Positions 22,913 through 33,599 of a DNA stretch of 47,060 nt are shown piece after piece; the first letter of the stretch is position 1, and the number at the start of each line of letters is the position of its first letter. The notes under the pieces are model-generated. The model was not told where the DNA came from. It saw nothing but the letters and a program-made list of their open reading frames with translations, and did no database searches. The position numbers and the translations under genes were made by a program. Location: assembly GCA_001430745.1 (NCBI GenBank), contig KQ481938.1:1354712-1401771 (forward strand). Direction: 5' to 3'. Source of the stretch: Auxenochlorella pyrenoidosa (taxonomy: Eukaryota > Chlorophyta > Trebouxiophyceae > Chlorellales > Chlorellaceae).

Positions 22913-23507
22913 GTGGCGGCAGCGGCAGCGGCTGTGGCGTCATCTACAGCGACTGCAGGCGAGCGGGGCCACGGTATGCGATGGACAGAGCAAACTTCTC
23001 TGTAAGCCTTTACCTGCCAGGCGCAAGGCGGGCGGCCTGCCCCAGCACGGCCTTCACTGAGCTGCACTGCATTCTGCGCGCCTGCCGCCCGCTCCTGTAT
23101 ATTCAGTGGGGTACGGTGATGCTCTGAACAGCAAGAAAACGCGAAATGGGCGTTGCCAAACCCTCAGGACTGCGGAGGCTGAGCTGGAGATGATGCTCGA
23201 AGAACTGAGCTCAAGCGGAGCAGAAAGCTATTGTATATGTGACGGTGGAATGATCTGATCTCTTGCACAATGTGCGCAGCTCTGCATTCTGCCACTGACC
23301 ACCACTCGCCGCCGCAGACGACATCAAGCACAGCCGCCACACCTCTTACTGCACAAATAAATGCGCTCAGAGCGGGCACGGCATCCCCCATGGCAGGAAA
23401 GGGCACACCACTACAGCAGGGTGGTTAATATGACGCTCTTTGCTTGGGTGGGTTGCAATTTGGTGAGCACGTCGCCAACAAGCAAGCATGCAGGAGGCGC
23501 GCCCAAG
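22913..23507. other. Intergenic region FKBP / AASDH
   Basis: About 600 bp between the FKBP start and the AASDH stop, both on the minus strand. It should include the FKBP promoter and AASDH 3' end. No gene or repeat is recognised. No TTACA signal was seen close to the AASDH stop. Confidence 0.4.
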
Positions 23508-26500
23508 TCACCCCGACAGAGCCAGGCAATACAGGTGGTCGTCGCGGCAGCCCACTGCCACGCATGCTCCTACGCAGACGGTGGGACTTGCCGCCGGCAC
23601 CGCGAACACATCCCCTGGCAGCCGCACGGAATTCACGAGCCAGCTGCCGTGCTCACTGCTGCCGGCACGGCTGCTGGCGCCGCTTGAACTCAAACCAGCT
23701 GAGCCGCTGGCTTGGCTTAGCAGCGCGGAGACATCCACAAGCGCAAGCACGCCGCACGCGAGGGTCGCCACCAGGAGCTGCCGCTGGTTGCGCTGCCTCC
23801 CCTGCTGCCGCTGGTCCCGCTCCCCCAATGGCCCATCTGGTCCCCGGCCCGCGCTGTGCACATGCAGCGGCCGCAGGCCCGTCACGCGGTCTCCAAACTG
23901 CGCCGCCGCCAGCTGCCGGCCTGTCAACGCTTCCAGTGCCGCCAGCTGCCCGCCCTGGGTGCCCAACAGCAGCACCGCGCTGTGCACCGCTGCAGCCGGC
24001 GGCTCCAGCAGCAGCGGGGGTGAGAACACGGCGCTGTGCACTTCTGTGCGCCACTGCACGCTGCCGTCGTGGCAGCTCAGCCCCGTCACGCTGCCATCCA
24101 CCGCTGCTGCCAGCACGCTGCTGCCCGCCACGGCTGCCGGGGCGAACAGCGGCGCCGTGGCGCGCCAGTGCCAGGCCACACGGAGCTGGCCAGCTGCTGG
24201 CTGCTGCCGTGCTGGCTGCTCCTGCGAGCCCTCCTGCTGCCCCTGCTGGAACTGCGCCTGCTGCTGCTCTTCTGCCTGCATGGCAAGCAAGCTGCCATCC
24301 AGGCAGCACACAAATGCCAGCCGCCGCGCCGAGCTGAAGCTGACTGCTGCTGACACGGCGGCAGGGAGGGGCAGCCTGCCCACTTCCTGCCCGGGCGCAG
24401 CTACCACCAGCAGGTGCCGCCCGTGGGTGGGCTGCCACACCAGGCCAGCCCAGGGGTCGCAGGTTGGCGCTGCACGAAGGCCGCCACCAGCGAGAACACT
24501 GCCTGCGATCCCACCGGTGGCGGCGTCGAGGAAAAACAGCTCGCCTCCATTGGTGGCTGCAGCAAGGAATGCCCGCCTCTGGCCTCCCTGCTGCTGCTGA
24601 ATCCCCTGCTGCTCGTTGCCCTGCTGCCCACTATCCGCCTGCCGGCTGCCTGACTGCTGCGGCTGCAGGCCAGCTGTACGATTAGGGCCAGGCTCATGAC
24701 ACAGCGCCAGCCCGGCATCAGTGCGGTCTGGCAGGACAGTCTGCCAAAGGCGATGCCCACTGGCGCTGTCAAAGCAGCAAACATCGCCGCCATGGGAGCA
24801 TGCAAAAGTGCGGCCTGCTGCTCCATGCTGCTGGGGCGGCTGCGCCAGCTGCTGATCTGCCACCATCAGTGGGGCCGCATCCACACACTGAAGCAGCTTG
24901 GCTCGCCAGGCCAAGCGCAGACTGCAGCTGCCATGCTCACCCTCTTCTGCAGTGCTGGCGCCGCCATGCAAGTCCAGCGGCCGCGCGCTGGCTACTGCAG
25001 CCGCCGGCGCTGCTGCTGCTGGCTGCCCATGCTGCTGTTCAGGGTGCGCCACTTTTGCGCGCTCTGCCTCTGCTTTCGCCGCATCCCCTGCTGTCGCGGC
25101 CAGCTGCCCCTCAGATGCCCGCCCACGTGCAAGGGCGTTGAGGTGGGCGGCCAGCGAGCGCACCGTGGGGTGCTGCAGCACCGCCTCGACGCGCCCGCTG
25201 GCCACCTGCCCCGCAATCTCTGCCGCCGTCAGCGAGGTGCCGCCGATGGAGAAGAGGTTGGTGGTGGCCTCAAAGTCAGAGTGCCCCAGGGCCAGCGCGA
25301 ACGCCGCGCTCACCTCCACCTCGCTCACCGGCCGCTGCTGCTGCGACAGCTGCCGGGGCGGCGTGGCTGCCGATGCAGGCTGCTGCGCCTCAGGCGCAGG
25401 CGCGGTGCCATCCAGACGGGGCCGCTTGGCTGGATCGCCAGGCTCCAGAGGTGCACCCGCTTCCGCTGCTGCCTGTTCTTCGACGCTGGCAGCTGCAGCC
25501 TCTGCTGCTCCTCCCATCGCGCGAGACCCTGCTGCTATAGCCGCCGCCACCTCTGCCGATGGCGGCAGCTCTGACCGCTGCACCTTGCCGCCAGCGGAGC
25601 GAGGCAGCGCCGCGAGCACGTGCACGCGCTGCGGCACCGCAGCGGGAGGCAGCCGCTGCTCGCACCAGCCCCTCAGCTCCTCGCCGCTCGCGCTCTGCCC
25701 GCCTGCCAGCTCCACATGCGCCTCCAGCACCGGCCCTGCCGGCAGCTGCCAGACCCTGGCTGCGGCAGCAGCCACCGCGGGGTGCCCTTCCAGGGCCAAG
25801 GCCACCTCGGCAAGGTCGATTCGCGCGCCTGCAAAGCAGGCAAAGCATGCCAGGGAGGAGGGCGGGAGGCAGCAATGGGAACAGCGCCAGCAGTGCGGAG
25901 ATGCGCCAGCGACGGCAGCAGAGGCCGGCCAACGCGCCGGGTTGAGCTACTGCACGTGCACGCCGTGCCGGCCAGCATGGCCAGCGCAGGCATGAGTGAC
26001 GCGGGGGCGCACCCGAGATCTTGGCCTGCAGGTCCCGCCTGCCCGCCAGGTGCAGGCAGCCGTTGCCATCCCGCCAGCCAAGGTCTCCTGTGATGAACAC
26101 GCGCACAAGCTGCCCCTCGCCAGCTTGCCCGCCCTCCTCGTGCTGCAGAGGGCCCCCCTCCCCTGCAGACAGGCTGCCAGGCCCCGCAGCCTCAGGAGCC
26201 GCTGCATCGCCACGGTGCACAGCATGCTGTGCCAGCTGGCTGGCTGGCAGCCGCACAAAGCGGCTGCGCTGCGCTGCCAGCGTCGTTGGATGGGTGCCCA
26301 GGTATCCGGCTGCCAGGACTGTGCCACCAACCGCCACCTCGCCCAGCGTTCCCCCTGGCAGCGCCCGCCGCCTACTGACAGGCTCTGCCGCTGCTGCCGG
26401 TCCGGGCGCACTTGCAGCCCTCTCCTCTGGGCCGCCTTCTGGCTCTGGGCCCAGCACTGCAACAAATGCCCCGCTGATGGGGCGGCCCACAGGCACCCAG

Positions 26501-28904
26501 CCTGCCTGCCCAGGCTGCGAGGGCTGCTCCTGCAGCTGCTCACCCACTGCTGCCTGCTGCTGCTGCTGCTGAGTGGGGGGCTCCCGCCTGCCAGCGGGCC
26601 CGTCCAGGCCCCAGCGGGTGCAGTCAAGGGCTGTGCAGTCGGCCGCCACCTCTGTGCTGCCGTACAGGTTCCAAATGGCGCAGCCGCTGGGCAGCAGGCG
26701 CTGCAGCTGGCCCAGCAGCCCGGCTGCCAGCGGCTCCCCGCTGCTCACCGCCAGCCTCAGGCGCAGCTGCGCCGCCACGCTGGGCTGCCTCTGCATGGCG
26801 CCCGCCAGCGCGCGCCACAGCGTGGGCACCGCAGCCACGTGGGTTGCCTGCTGGGAGGCCAGCAGGCGCAGCAGCTGCATGGCAGGCGGCGGGAGTGCGG
26901 GGCAGGCGCGGTCGGGCGCCCCACAGCAGCTGGAATTGCGTGTTGCTGGCAAGGCCGCTTGCTGCCAAAGTGGGGCAGCCATGAGCCGTGAGCCCCCTGG
27001 CTCACCTCGGCGGGTCGGCGGGCCGTCGCCTGTGGCACCACCAGCAGCGGCACGCCCGCCAGCAGCGGCCCAAACACCTCCCACACAGAGTCCACAAAGC
27101 AGGGGGCCGTCTTGAAGGCCACCCGGTCGCCAGCCTGGAGACAGGGCCAGGGGGGCGGGGGGGGGGGGGGGGGGGGGGGNNNNNNNNNNNNNNNNNNNNN
27201 NNNNNNNNNNNNNNNNNNNNNNNNNNNNNNNNNNNNNNNNNNNNNNNNNNNNNNNNNNNNNNNNNNNNNNNNNNNNNNNNNNNNNNNNNNNNNNNNNNNN
27301 NNNNNNNNNNNNNNNNNNNNNNNNNNNNNNNNNNNNNNNNNNNNNNNNNNNNNNNNNNNNNNNNNNNNNNNNNNNNNNNNNNNNNNNNNNNNNNNNNNNN
27401 NNNNNNNNNNNNNNNNNNNNNNNNNNNNNNNNNNNNNNNNNNNNNNNNNNNNNNNNNNNNNNNNNNNNNNNNNNNNNNNNNNNNNNNNNNNNNNNNNNNN
27501 NNNNNNNNNNNNNNNNNNNNNNNNNNNNNNNNNNNNNNNNNNNNNNNNNNNNNNNNNNNNNNNNNNNNNNNNNNNNNNNNNNNNNNNNNNNNNNNNNNNN
27601 NNNNNNNNNNNNNNNNNNNNNNNNNNNNNNNNNNNNNNNNNNNNNNNNNNNNNNNNNNNNNNNNNNNNNNNNNNNNNNNNNNNNNNNNNNNNNNNNNNNN
27701 NNNNNNNNNNNNNNNNNNNNNNNNNNNNNNNNNNNNNNNNNNNGGCGGGCGGGGCCACAGCTTTTGATGTAACGACGCTGCGCCAGCGCCACTGGACCAG
27801 ACAGACGGGCAGCACTGACAAGGGCGGAATGGCTGGGAGCTCGTGCCACAGGCAGCCCATGTCATCCGCTGACCTCTACACTCCACAAACCCTACAAGCG
27901 CAGCAGAACACTCCATACGCACACACATACAAACACACACACCACACACACACACACCACCCACCCACACGCACACAAACAACACTCCACCCCACCTGAA
28001 AGGGCAGCACGCCCTCCAGCCAGCGGCAGCGGTTGAGCACGCCGGCTTCGGTGCCGCACACGCCCAGAGGGCGGCCAGTGGAGCCCGATGTGTACAGCAC
28101 GTAGCAGCAAGTAGCCGCTGCCACAGCCCTGGCATCATCGCTGCTGCTGCTGCAGCGCCCCTCCAGGGCCAGAGGTTCCTGCACTGGTGCCGGCGGCCCC
28201 CGCTCTGCCTGCTGCTGCAGCAGGTCTCGCAGTGTAGGCAGCTGCAGCAGCGGCTTGCCCGCCACAGCCGGCTTGCCATGCCCACCGGCCTTGCCCTCGT
28301 CAGCCCACACGATCACCACAGGGCGGGCCTCCTCGCACGCCGCCTGCAGCCGCTGGGGAGGCCAGCCTGGGTCCAGGGGCATGAAGGCCAGCCTGGCAGG
28401 GAAGGCAGAGCGGAGGGACGGATCGGCTGTTGCACCAGGAGAATTGCCACGTGCTGTGCAAACACGTGGGCGGAATGTAGAGCTGTGGGGGGGGCGGCGC
28501 ATGGCTGTGCAGGCCTGCCAGGCAGGAAGGGCACCCACCCCAGACGCAGCGCTGCCAGCACGGTCGTGATATATGCCGCAGAGTTGGTCAGGAATATGGC
28601 GCAGACTGGAGGGATAGGATCCTGGACGGTTTGGTCAAGGCGGAGGCCCACTCCCTGCATCAAAGCCGCAGCAGCCTCGACCTGCACGGCAGCAGCGGGC
28701 CGGTGGCGGCGGGAGCACTGGCGGCAGGAGCCCAGGACAGCAATCGTGCGTCGGCGGGATGTCGTATTTTAATGCCGATGCCGCCTGTTCATGTACACTT
28801 ACCATCTGCAGCAACTGCAACGCAGACAGCGTCTCGTGCGGGGAGAGCACGGCGGGTTCTGCACCTCTGCGGAGCAGTGCTGCCCTCACATGCTCCCACA
28901 GCAT
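23508..28904 (-). CDS. AASDH: AASDH/ACSF4-type adenylation-carrier-PQQ repeat protein (interrupted by gap)
   Basis: The domain order matches the acyl-CoA synthetase family 4 protein AASDH (beta-alanine-activating enzyme family): adenylation, carrier, then PQQ-like beta-propeller. Start ATG 28904 (MLWEHVRAALLRRGAEPAVL). Exons include 28904-28803, about 28680-28550, 28392-27996, a part lost in the gap, about 27140-27005, about 26872-26014 and a single large exon 25828-23508. Adenylation motifs: YVLYTSGSTGRPLG (A3), NLYGSTEVAADCT (A5), ITGDLGWRDGNG (A7), GRRDLQAKISGARID (A8) and LPRSAGGKVQRSEL (A10, with the catalytic Lys). The carrier site is FSIGGTSLTAAEI, its Ser being the phosphopantetheine site. 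The C-terminal part has repeats such as CCFDSASGHRLWQT and LFFLDAATGGIAGS, typical PQQ propeller blades. In A3 the usual Lys after GxP is Leu. Gln-rich linkers are frequent. Substrate is not deducible. Confidence 0.92.
27180..27743. other. Assembly gap
   Basis: A run of 564 N in the adenylation-domain part of the AASDH-like gene. The left flank 27151-27179 is almost pure G, an obvious sequencing stop. At least one coding exon of the adenylation core is missing. Confidence 0.99.
27911..27976. repeat. CA-rich microsatellite in an AASDH intron
   Basis: An imperfect CA/ACAC tract lies just downstream of the 27996 exon end (minus-strand donor). It is intronic simple-sequence DNA close to the gap. 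Confidence 0.8.
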
Positions 28905-29535
28905 GTTGATGGTGCATCAAATGAATTGCAAACACGGTATGACGCCTGGCTAAGCCGCTGCAGGCGCATGGTAACCTGCGCCGAAAGGAGAGTGCCGTGG
29001 GCGCATGTGCAGGGCCATCCCATGGCAACGAGGCCATGATGCTGGATTCGTGCATCTAATCTGTAGACTGCAATGATTTTGCATTAAAATGCAGCGAGCA
29101 ACACATATGTTTGGGAGAGTGGGACATGAATGGCCTCCGGAGCAAATGGCAGGGGCATGGCAGGTGTGACTCGGGAGGCACATCTGCACAACCCATCTCT
29201 GCTGGAGAGAAGGGCGAGGGAGTGACATAGGACAGTAGAAATAAAAACGAAGCGAAAGCATAAGAACACAGTCACATAAGGCAAACACTGCAGATGCAAC
29301 AATACGACGATGGCAGCAGCCAAAAAGCAACCCAGGACTGCAGCAAGTTTTGAGCAGTGACAAGTTGAAAGGGACGGAAGGATGATGGTCAGTGTGAAAA
29401 GTGGCGTGAATGCCAAAACTGTGATTTATAGCAGAGGAAGTGCTGCCCGACTTTGAGCCATCAAGGCGGGTAATCAAGGCGGGTGGACAGATGCATTCAT
29501 ACGGAGCTCACGGGCTGCGCTGCTGCAGGTCGGGC
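28905..29535. other. Intergenic region, no recognised gene
   Basis: This less GC-rich stretch holds the AASDH promoter and the 3' end of the next minus-strand gene. Minus-strand open frames at 28950-29477 have a hydrophobic, Cys/His-rich composition but no start context, splice structure or family resemblance that I can support. Confidence 0.35.
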
Positions 29536-30240
29536 TCAGGCGAGGGCAAACGCTGCGGCATCCTGCCGTGGTCCAGGCGAGGCCTGTGTTGGCTGCAGCT
29601 CCTCTTGCTCTTCTTGCTGCTGTAGTTGTTGTTGCTGCTGCTGCGGCTGCTGCTGCTGTGGCGGCGGCGATGTGACACGAAGGGACTCAATCGGCCTGCA
29701 TGGCAGGGACAGCACATTGTTGCCATGCAGGCCTGCAAAGAGCCTGGGGCGTCTGCATCCCCTTGTCAAGAAATGCTGGCCAGGCGCAGCACGCGCATGG
29801 TTTGGTCTGTAGCCCAGCACACTTCCTCACCGCATGCTGCCTGATGGCGTGCGGAAAAGCTTGGCCCCAAACTCGATGCTCTCGTCAGGCTGAATGACGA
29901 TCACCGGCACCGCCATGGCTGCGCGCTGCGCCGCCGCCTCTGCAGGAGGAGGCGGCGGCAGCACACCAGCTGGGGCAGGCAGGGAAGCATCCACAGCAGT
30001 GGAATGCACTGCAGGCAGCAGCGAGCTTGAAGGCAGGCATCCGGGCCGGGCTGCACGCCGATGCCCCGTGCCATGCGCACCTGCTGCGGCGCGGGCCCGC
30101 GCCCGATTGATTCGCCTGGTCTGCACTGCGAGCGCCGCCCACAGCAGCACCGCCAGCAGCGTGCAGCACGTCAGGATGGCCGCCATGAAGGCCGCTGCAG
30201 TGGATGGGGAGTACACCCAAAGGCGTGTGCAATTCGGCAC
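29536..30240 (-). CDS. Small single-TM protein with Gln-rich C-terminus, unknown function
   Basis: Two exons, 30240-29831 and 29695-29536, total 570 nt (189 aa), joined by a clean GT-AG intron that splits an Arg codon. Near the N-terminus is one membrane segment (AAFMAAILTCCTLLAVLLWAAL) followed by a basic RRINRARARAA, so the rest is probably cytosolic. The middle is Ala/Pro-rich; a block AVPVIVIQPDESIEFG looks folded and could be a short conserved motif. The C-terminus is a Gln/Glu tract ending QDAAAFALA. I recognise no family. The in-phase splice and composition support a real gene, but it is an orphan by eye. Confidence 0.62.
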
Positions 30241-31421
30241 TGTTCATGACCTGCATGCTCCCCTGTAGTGACGGCTCGCTGCATTCGCCCAAGGATGAGT
30301 AAGCTGGTCCGAATACAGATTCGTACAGAAAACAGCAGACAGGTTAGCTGCCTCCTCGCAGCACTCCCATTGAACGACCGGCACGATGTGCATGCACGCG
30401 GCGACAGGAGAAGATGCTGCAGCACTGGCAGGCAGCGTCATCGGCGCAAGGTGGCGCCAGCGGCAGCTTCCCCCCAACGCACGTGATGTAAACAGCGAGC
30501 CGCCATCTGATGTCTTTGCGGCCATTGCTGCATATTGCGTCGGCGGGGGGGCTGGCGCGGGCGCAGAAGGTGGGGAGCTGCTGGGGCCCATACCGAGGCG
30601 AGGGGTGCTCAGGAGGATGATCGAAGTGGATCTGCGAGTATTATCCCGTCTAAACACTGCAATGGAGCCGAAAGAAGTCAGGCTCGAGTCCAGCGCCGTC
30701 GCCGCCACTCGTGTTCCACAAGAGGACGCACAAGGACGGAGACGGGCAGCGGCAGCAGATCGGTGCCTCCAGCTGGAACAGAAAAAGGCTCGAGTCCGAC
30801 ATGCATTCGGCACCATCACGTGCCTGGCAGCAGACAGCACGAGAGCGCTCGAGCACGCTCGAGCAGTATGAGTGGCAGCCGCTCCATGCCTGCACTCGGC
30901 AGTGCACACTCATTCCTGATGCCCACAGCAGAAAAGTGCAACAAGGAAAAAGGTGGATTCCGATGTGCATCTTCCCAACCCAAACACATACGACTGCATG
31001 CATCACGCGTTTCGCATGGTCCTCCCTAAATGTCAAGTAACAAATCCATGGCATCTTAGCAGTAGCAGGTCTGCCATGGTGTCCACTACTGTAGGATTTC
31101 CATAAAGGTGCATTCTTCTGTATTGAAGTACTGTGAAGTGTTCACATTGTTGAAAGGACGAAGACTATCGACGTTAGCACTCGCTTGGTGATGTGCCAGG
31201 ACTGCTTCGCACCACAGGACTCAAACATCAACAATACACCCTGAGTCCATCAGTTTCTCTGTGCGCCAGGCCTGCTGCTTTGGATGAAGAATTGGATTTC
31301 GCGCCCCCCCTTCCCAATCACATGTTGCTACCGCCAGCATGCACAGCATACCGGTCTTTACCACTGAATGGATCGCATAGGGCGAGCTCCTGCACCCGCT
31401 GGTACATTCCATCTTCCATAA
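30241..31421. promoter_or_regulatory. Divergent upstream region, 189-aa protein / methyltransferase gene
   Basis: About 1.2 kb between two outward-pointing genes, so both promoters should lie here. Open frames on both strands at 30244-30909 overlap and neither has recognisable motifs; their codon use is less GC-rich at third positions than neighbouring exons. I call no gene. The part from 31050 to 31200 is comparatively AT-rich. Confidence 0.4.
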
Positions 31422-32889
31422 ATGGGCGCGCAGGGCGGCCAGCGGGCTTTACGGCCTGCCGCGCTGGCCACAGTTCTCCTCCTGCTGGCGCTTGCACTGC
31501 CGGGCTCTCCCTTGCGAAGATGGGCATACAACAGAGATCAGCAGCAGCAATCAGGCGCACAGCAGCGAGTGTCAACCAAGCTAGCTGCAGCAGGTGAGCT
31601 TGCTTGAAGCTTGTGGTCAGTTGGGGATCCTTGGCAGTGAGTAGCATGCGCGAGCATGCGATCGGAAGGCGCCGATGCACTTCCCCGGCAGCTGTCGGCA
31701 AGTTGCAGGCGTCACCGTCGAGGCACCGCCTGGTGCCATTTGCCAGCATTCTGCAAAAAATTGCAAAGGCCCAAGCGCTGGCAGCTGCCCTGTGGGCTTG
31801 CAGGTGTTGCCAGCGGAGCAGCAGCCCAAGCACAGCAGCAGCAGCCGGGAGACGATGTGCTACAGCGGTTCCGTTGGGCTGTGCAGTACATTGATGCCAC
31901 CTCGCCGCGGGGGGTGCAGCCAATCTGGCGCTGCCCCGCCGACAGCCGGGTGGGCGGGCGGCCCAAGCGCCACGTGCCCCACAAGATAGGAACCACCTGC
32001 GAGCCGTGGATGTCCCGCAACGCCATCACGCTGCTGCATGAGCTGCTGCTGCCGGGCACGGCCAAGGCGCTTGAGTGGAGCACGGGCTCCTCGACCACGT
32101 GGCTGCTCAACGGCCACGTCAGCAGCCTCGTGAGCATCGAGCACCACCAGAAGTGGGCAGAGGACATGCGGGCAGCCATCGAGCGCATTTTTGGCGCCGA
32201 ATTTGCCAGGGTGAGGTGATTAGGGTTGGACAGCGGTGGGCTGTCTGAGCTTGGCCTTAGAAAGGACGGGGCTGAGGTCCTGCTGTCATGGCGCTACACC
32301 TCCAGGCTGGCCAAACTTGGCGTCTGCTGTGCATCTCATGCCCACTCGCTGCTGGCCTTCCCTGCTTGCAACTCCGGGCGTTGTCTGGCCCTTGGTCTGC
32401 AGGAGCGGTGGCAGCTGCAGCACATCCCAGCAGACCCGCCAGACAGCCGCTCATCAGAAGACCCAAAGGTGGGTGCTGCCCGATTGAGCAAAGGGCTCGA
32501 CTCCGGAACGACGACACATGTGTGTAAGCATGTGCTTGAGTTGCACCAAAAACCCACGCCGCAGCATGCACCAGGATCATGCTCAATGCACGCCAGTCGG
32601 GCTGCGCACGCACAAGTGTGGCCGCCCCTTGCCTGCAACCCCCACCATGCCCTGCAGGTGTTTGCCGACTACGTCAAGGCAGCGTTTGTTCCCGAAGCGG
32701 AGGCAGGCACCTTTGACTTTGTGTCCATCGACGGCCGCGCCCGGGTGGCCTGCTTCCCACGCGCGCTACAGCTGTTGAAGCCACATGGGGGAGTGCTCGT
32801 GCTAGACAATGCGGAGCGGCCCTACTACAGGTGGGGGCTCGTGGTTCCGGGGAAAATGGGACACCATTGGGAGCAGCAGCAGCAGCAGC

Positions 32890-32924
<35 letters not shown>

Positions 32925-33146
32925 TGACAACATGTGCCTGCGGCCCCAACAAGAGACGCCCTGCAGTCCGGGCCAGCTGACATCAACTGCTTGCCTTGAC
33001 CGAGCCCTGGTGGCTGCCCCTGCTGCAGGAATGGTACTCAGAGCGTACCCCGGCACTGGCTGCGGTACGATGCAGTCAACGAGGAGGACACAACGATTGT
33101 GTGGGTGTCTTGCCTGCCGGGGCGCTGCGGCCGGGGTGGCAGCTGA
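31422..33146 (+). CDS. Membrane-anchored or secreted class I methyltransferase-like protein
   Basis: Five exons (31422-31593, 31804-32210, 32403-32468, 32658-32830, 33029-33146) total 936 nt, giving 311 aa. The N-terminus has a signal or anchor helix (ALATVLLLLALALPGSPL), implying the secretory pathway or an organelle. The SAM-methyltransferase-like core is visible as ALEWSTGSSTTWLL (glycine-rich first loop, altered), SLVSIEHHQKWAEDM (acidic end of strand 2), FDFVSIDGRARVACFPRALQ and LLKPHGGVLVLDNAERPYY (strands 4-5), ending HWLRYDAVNEEDTTIVWVSC. The layout recalls Methyltransf_24-type small-molecule or sugar methyltransferases. The first loop reads STGSS rather than GxGxG, so cofactor binding needs checking. 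Two TGTAA signals follow the stop. Family likely; substrate unknown. Confidence 0.82.
32872..32923 (+). repeat. CAG trinucleotide microsatellite in an intron
   Basis: A nearly pure (AGC)n tract with one CGG interruption lies about 40 bp after the donor at 32831. It is intronic in the methyltransferase model, but retained in frame it would encode a polyglutamine tail followed by a stop. Confidence 0.9.
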
Positions 33147-33202
33147 CAAAGGCTGCTGTTGACTTGAGGCAAAGGCCCCAACCCACCCGCCTCCCAGTGT
33201 GT

Positions 33203-33230
33203 TGTAACTTCCACACCTTGCCCAATGTAA
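33203..33230 (+). terminator. TGTAA polyadenylation signals of the methyltransferase gene
   Basis: TGTAA occurs at 33203-33207 and again at 33226-33230, 57 and 80 bp after the stop codon, a typical distance for green-algal 3' ends. The rest of 33147-33599 shows nothing further and should contain the promoter of the next gene. Confidence 0.6.
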
Positions 33231-33599
33231 ACACACCATGCTCGCAAAGTGGAAGCCAGGTGGGCAAGCCTACCAGCACCCGGGTCAGTCGAGCGACAGC
33301 TTTGGTGCAGCACCCGGGTGGCGGCGAGGGTGCTCTGGGCAGTGCTTGCGCCACATCACGCAGCGATCGTCCCCATTGGCCTGTCTTGGCTGCTTCGCTA
33401 ATTCAAACTGCTTCGGGGGGGACAGTGAGGACGTGCTAAAACTCCTTACTCCATTTCTCCTCCCTCTGTGTTCCCCCGGTACCTTGCGATCGCATACAAA
33501 TCGCGCTCGAAGCGGAGTTTCCTGCGCCGCGAGGCCCCAACTGCGGTTGGCAGCACCGCCAGCACCCACCTCCTGGAGCTCGCCGCTCGGCCGCCCACC

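Noticed and set aside
23444..25995. Long plus-strand open frames opposite the AASDH-like gene (for example 23488-24600 and 24898-25995)
   Set aside because: They are Ala/Arg/Ser/Pro/Cys-rich mirror images of a confident minus-strand gene, a common artefact in GC-rich DNA, and contain no motif.
30244..30909. Overlapping 221-aa minus and 161-aa plus open frames
   Set aside because: Neither shows a family motif or splice-supported structure, and their third-position composition differs from that of the confirmed genes.
32872..32923. CAG tract as coding polyglutamine in the main methyltransferase product
   Set aside because: Splicing from 32830 to 33029 restores a complete methyltransferase C-terminus in phase, so the tract is intronic in the normal transcript.
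33238..33599. Upstream ATG at 33238 as the start of the F-box protein
   Set aside because: That frame differs from the F-box frame and has no F-box; the ATG at 33600 gives MAGPADQAGLFDLLDDILLR directly.
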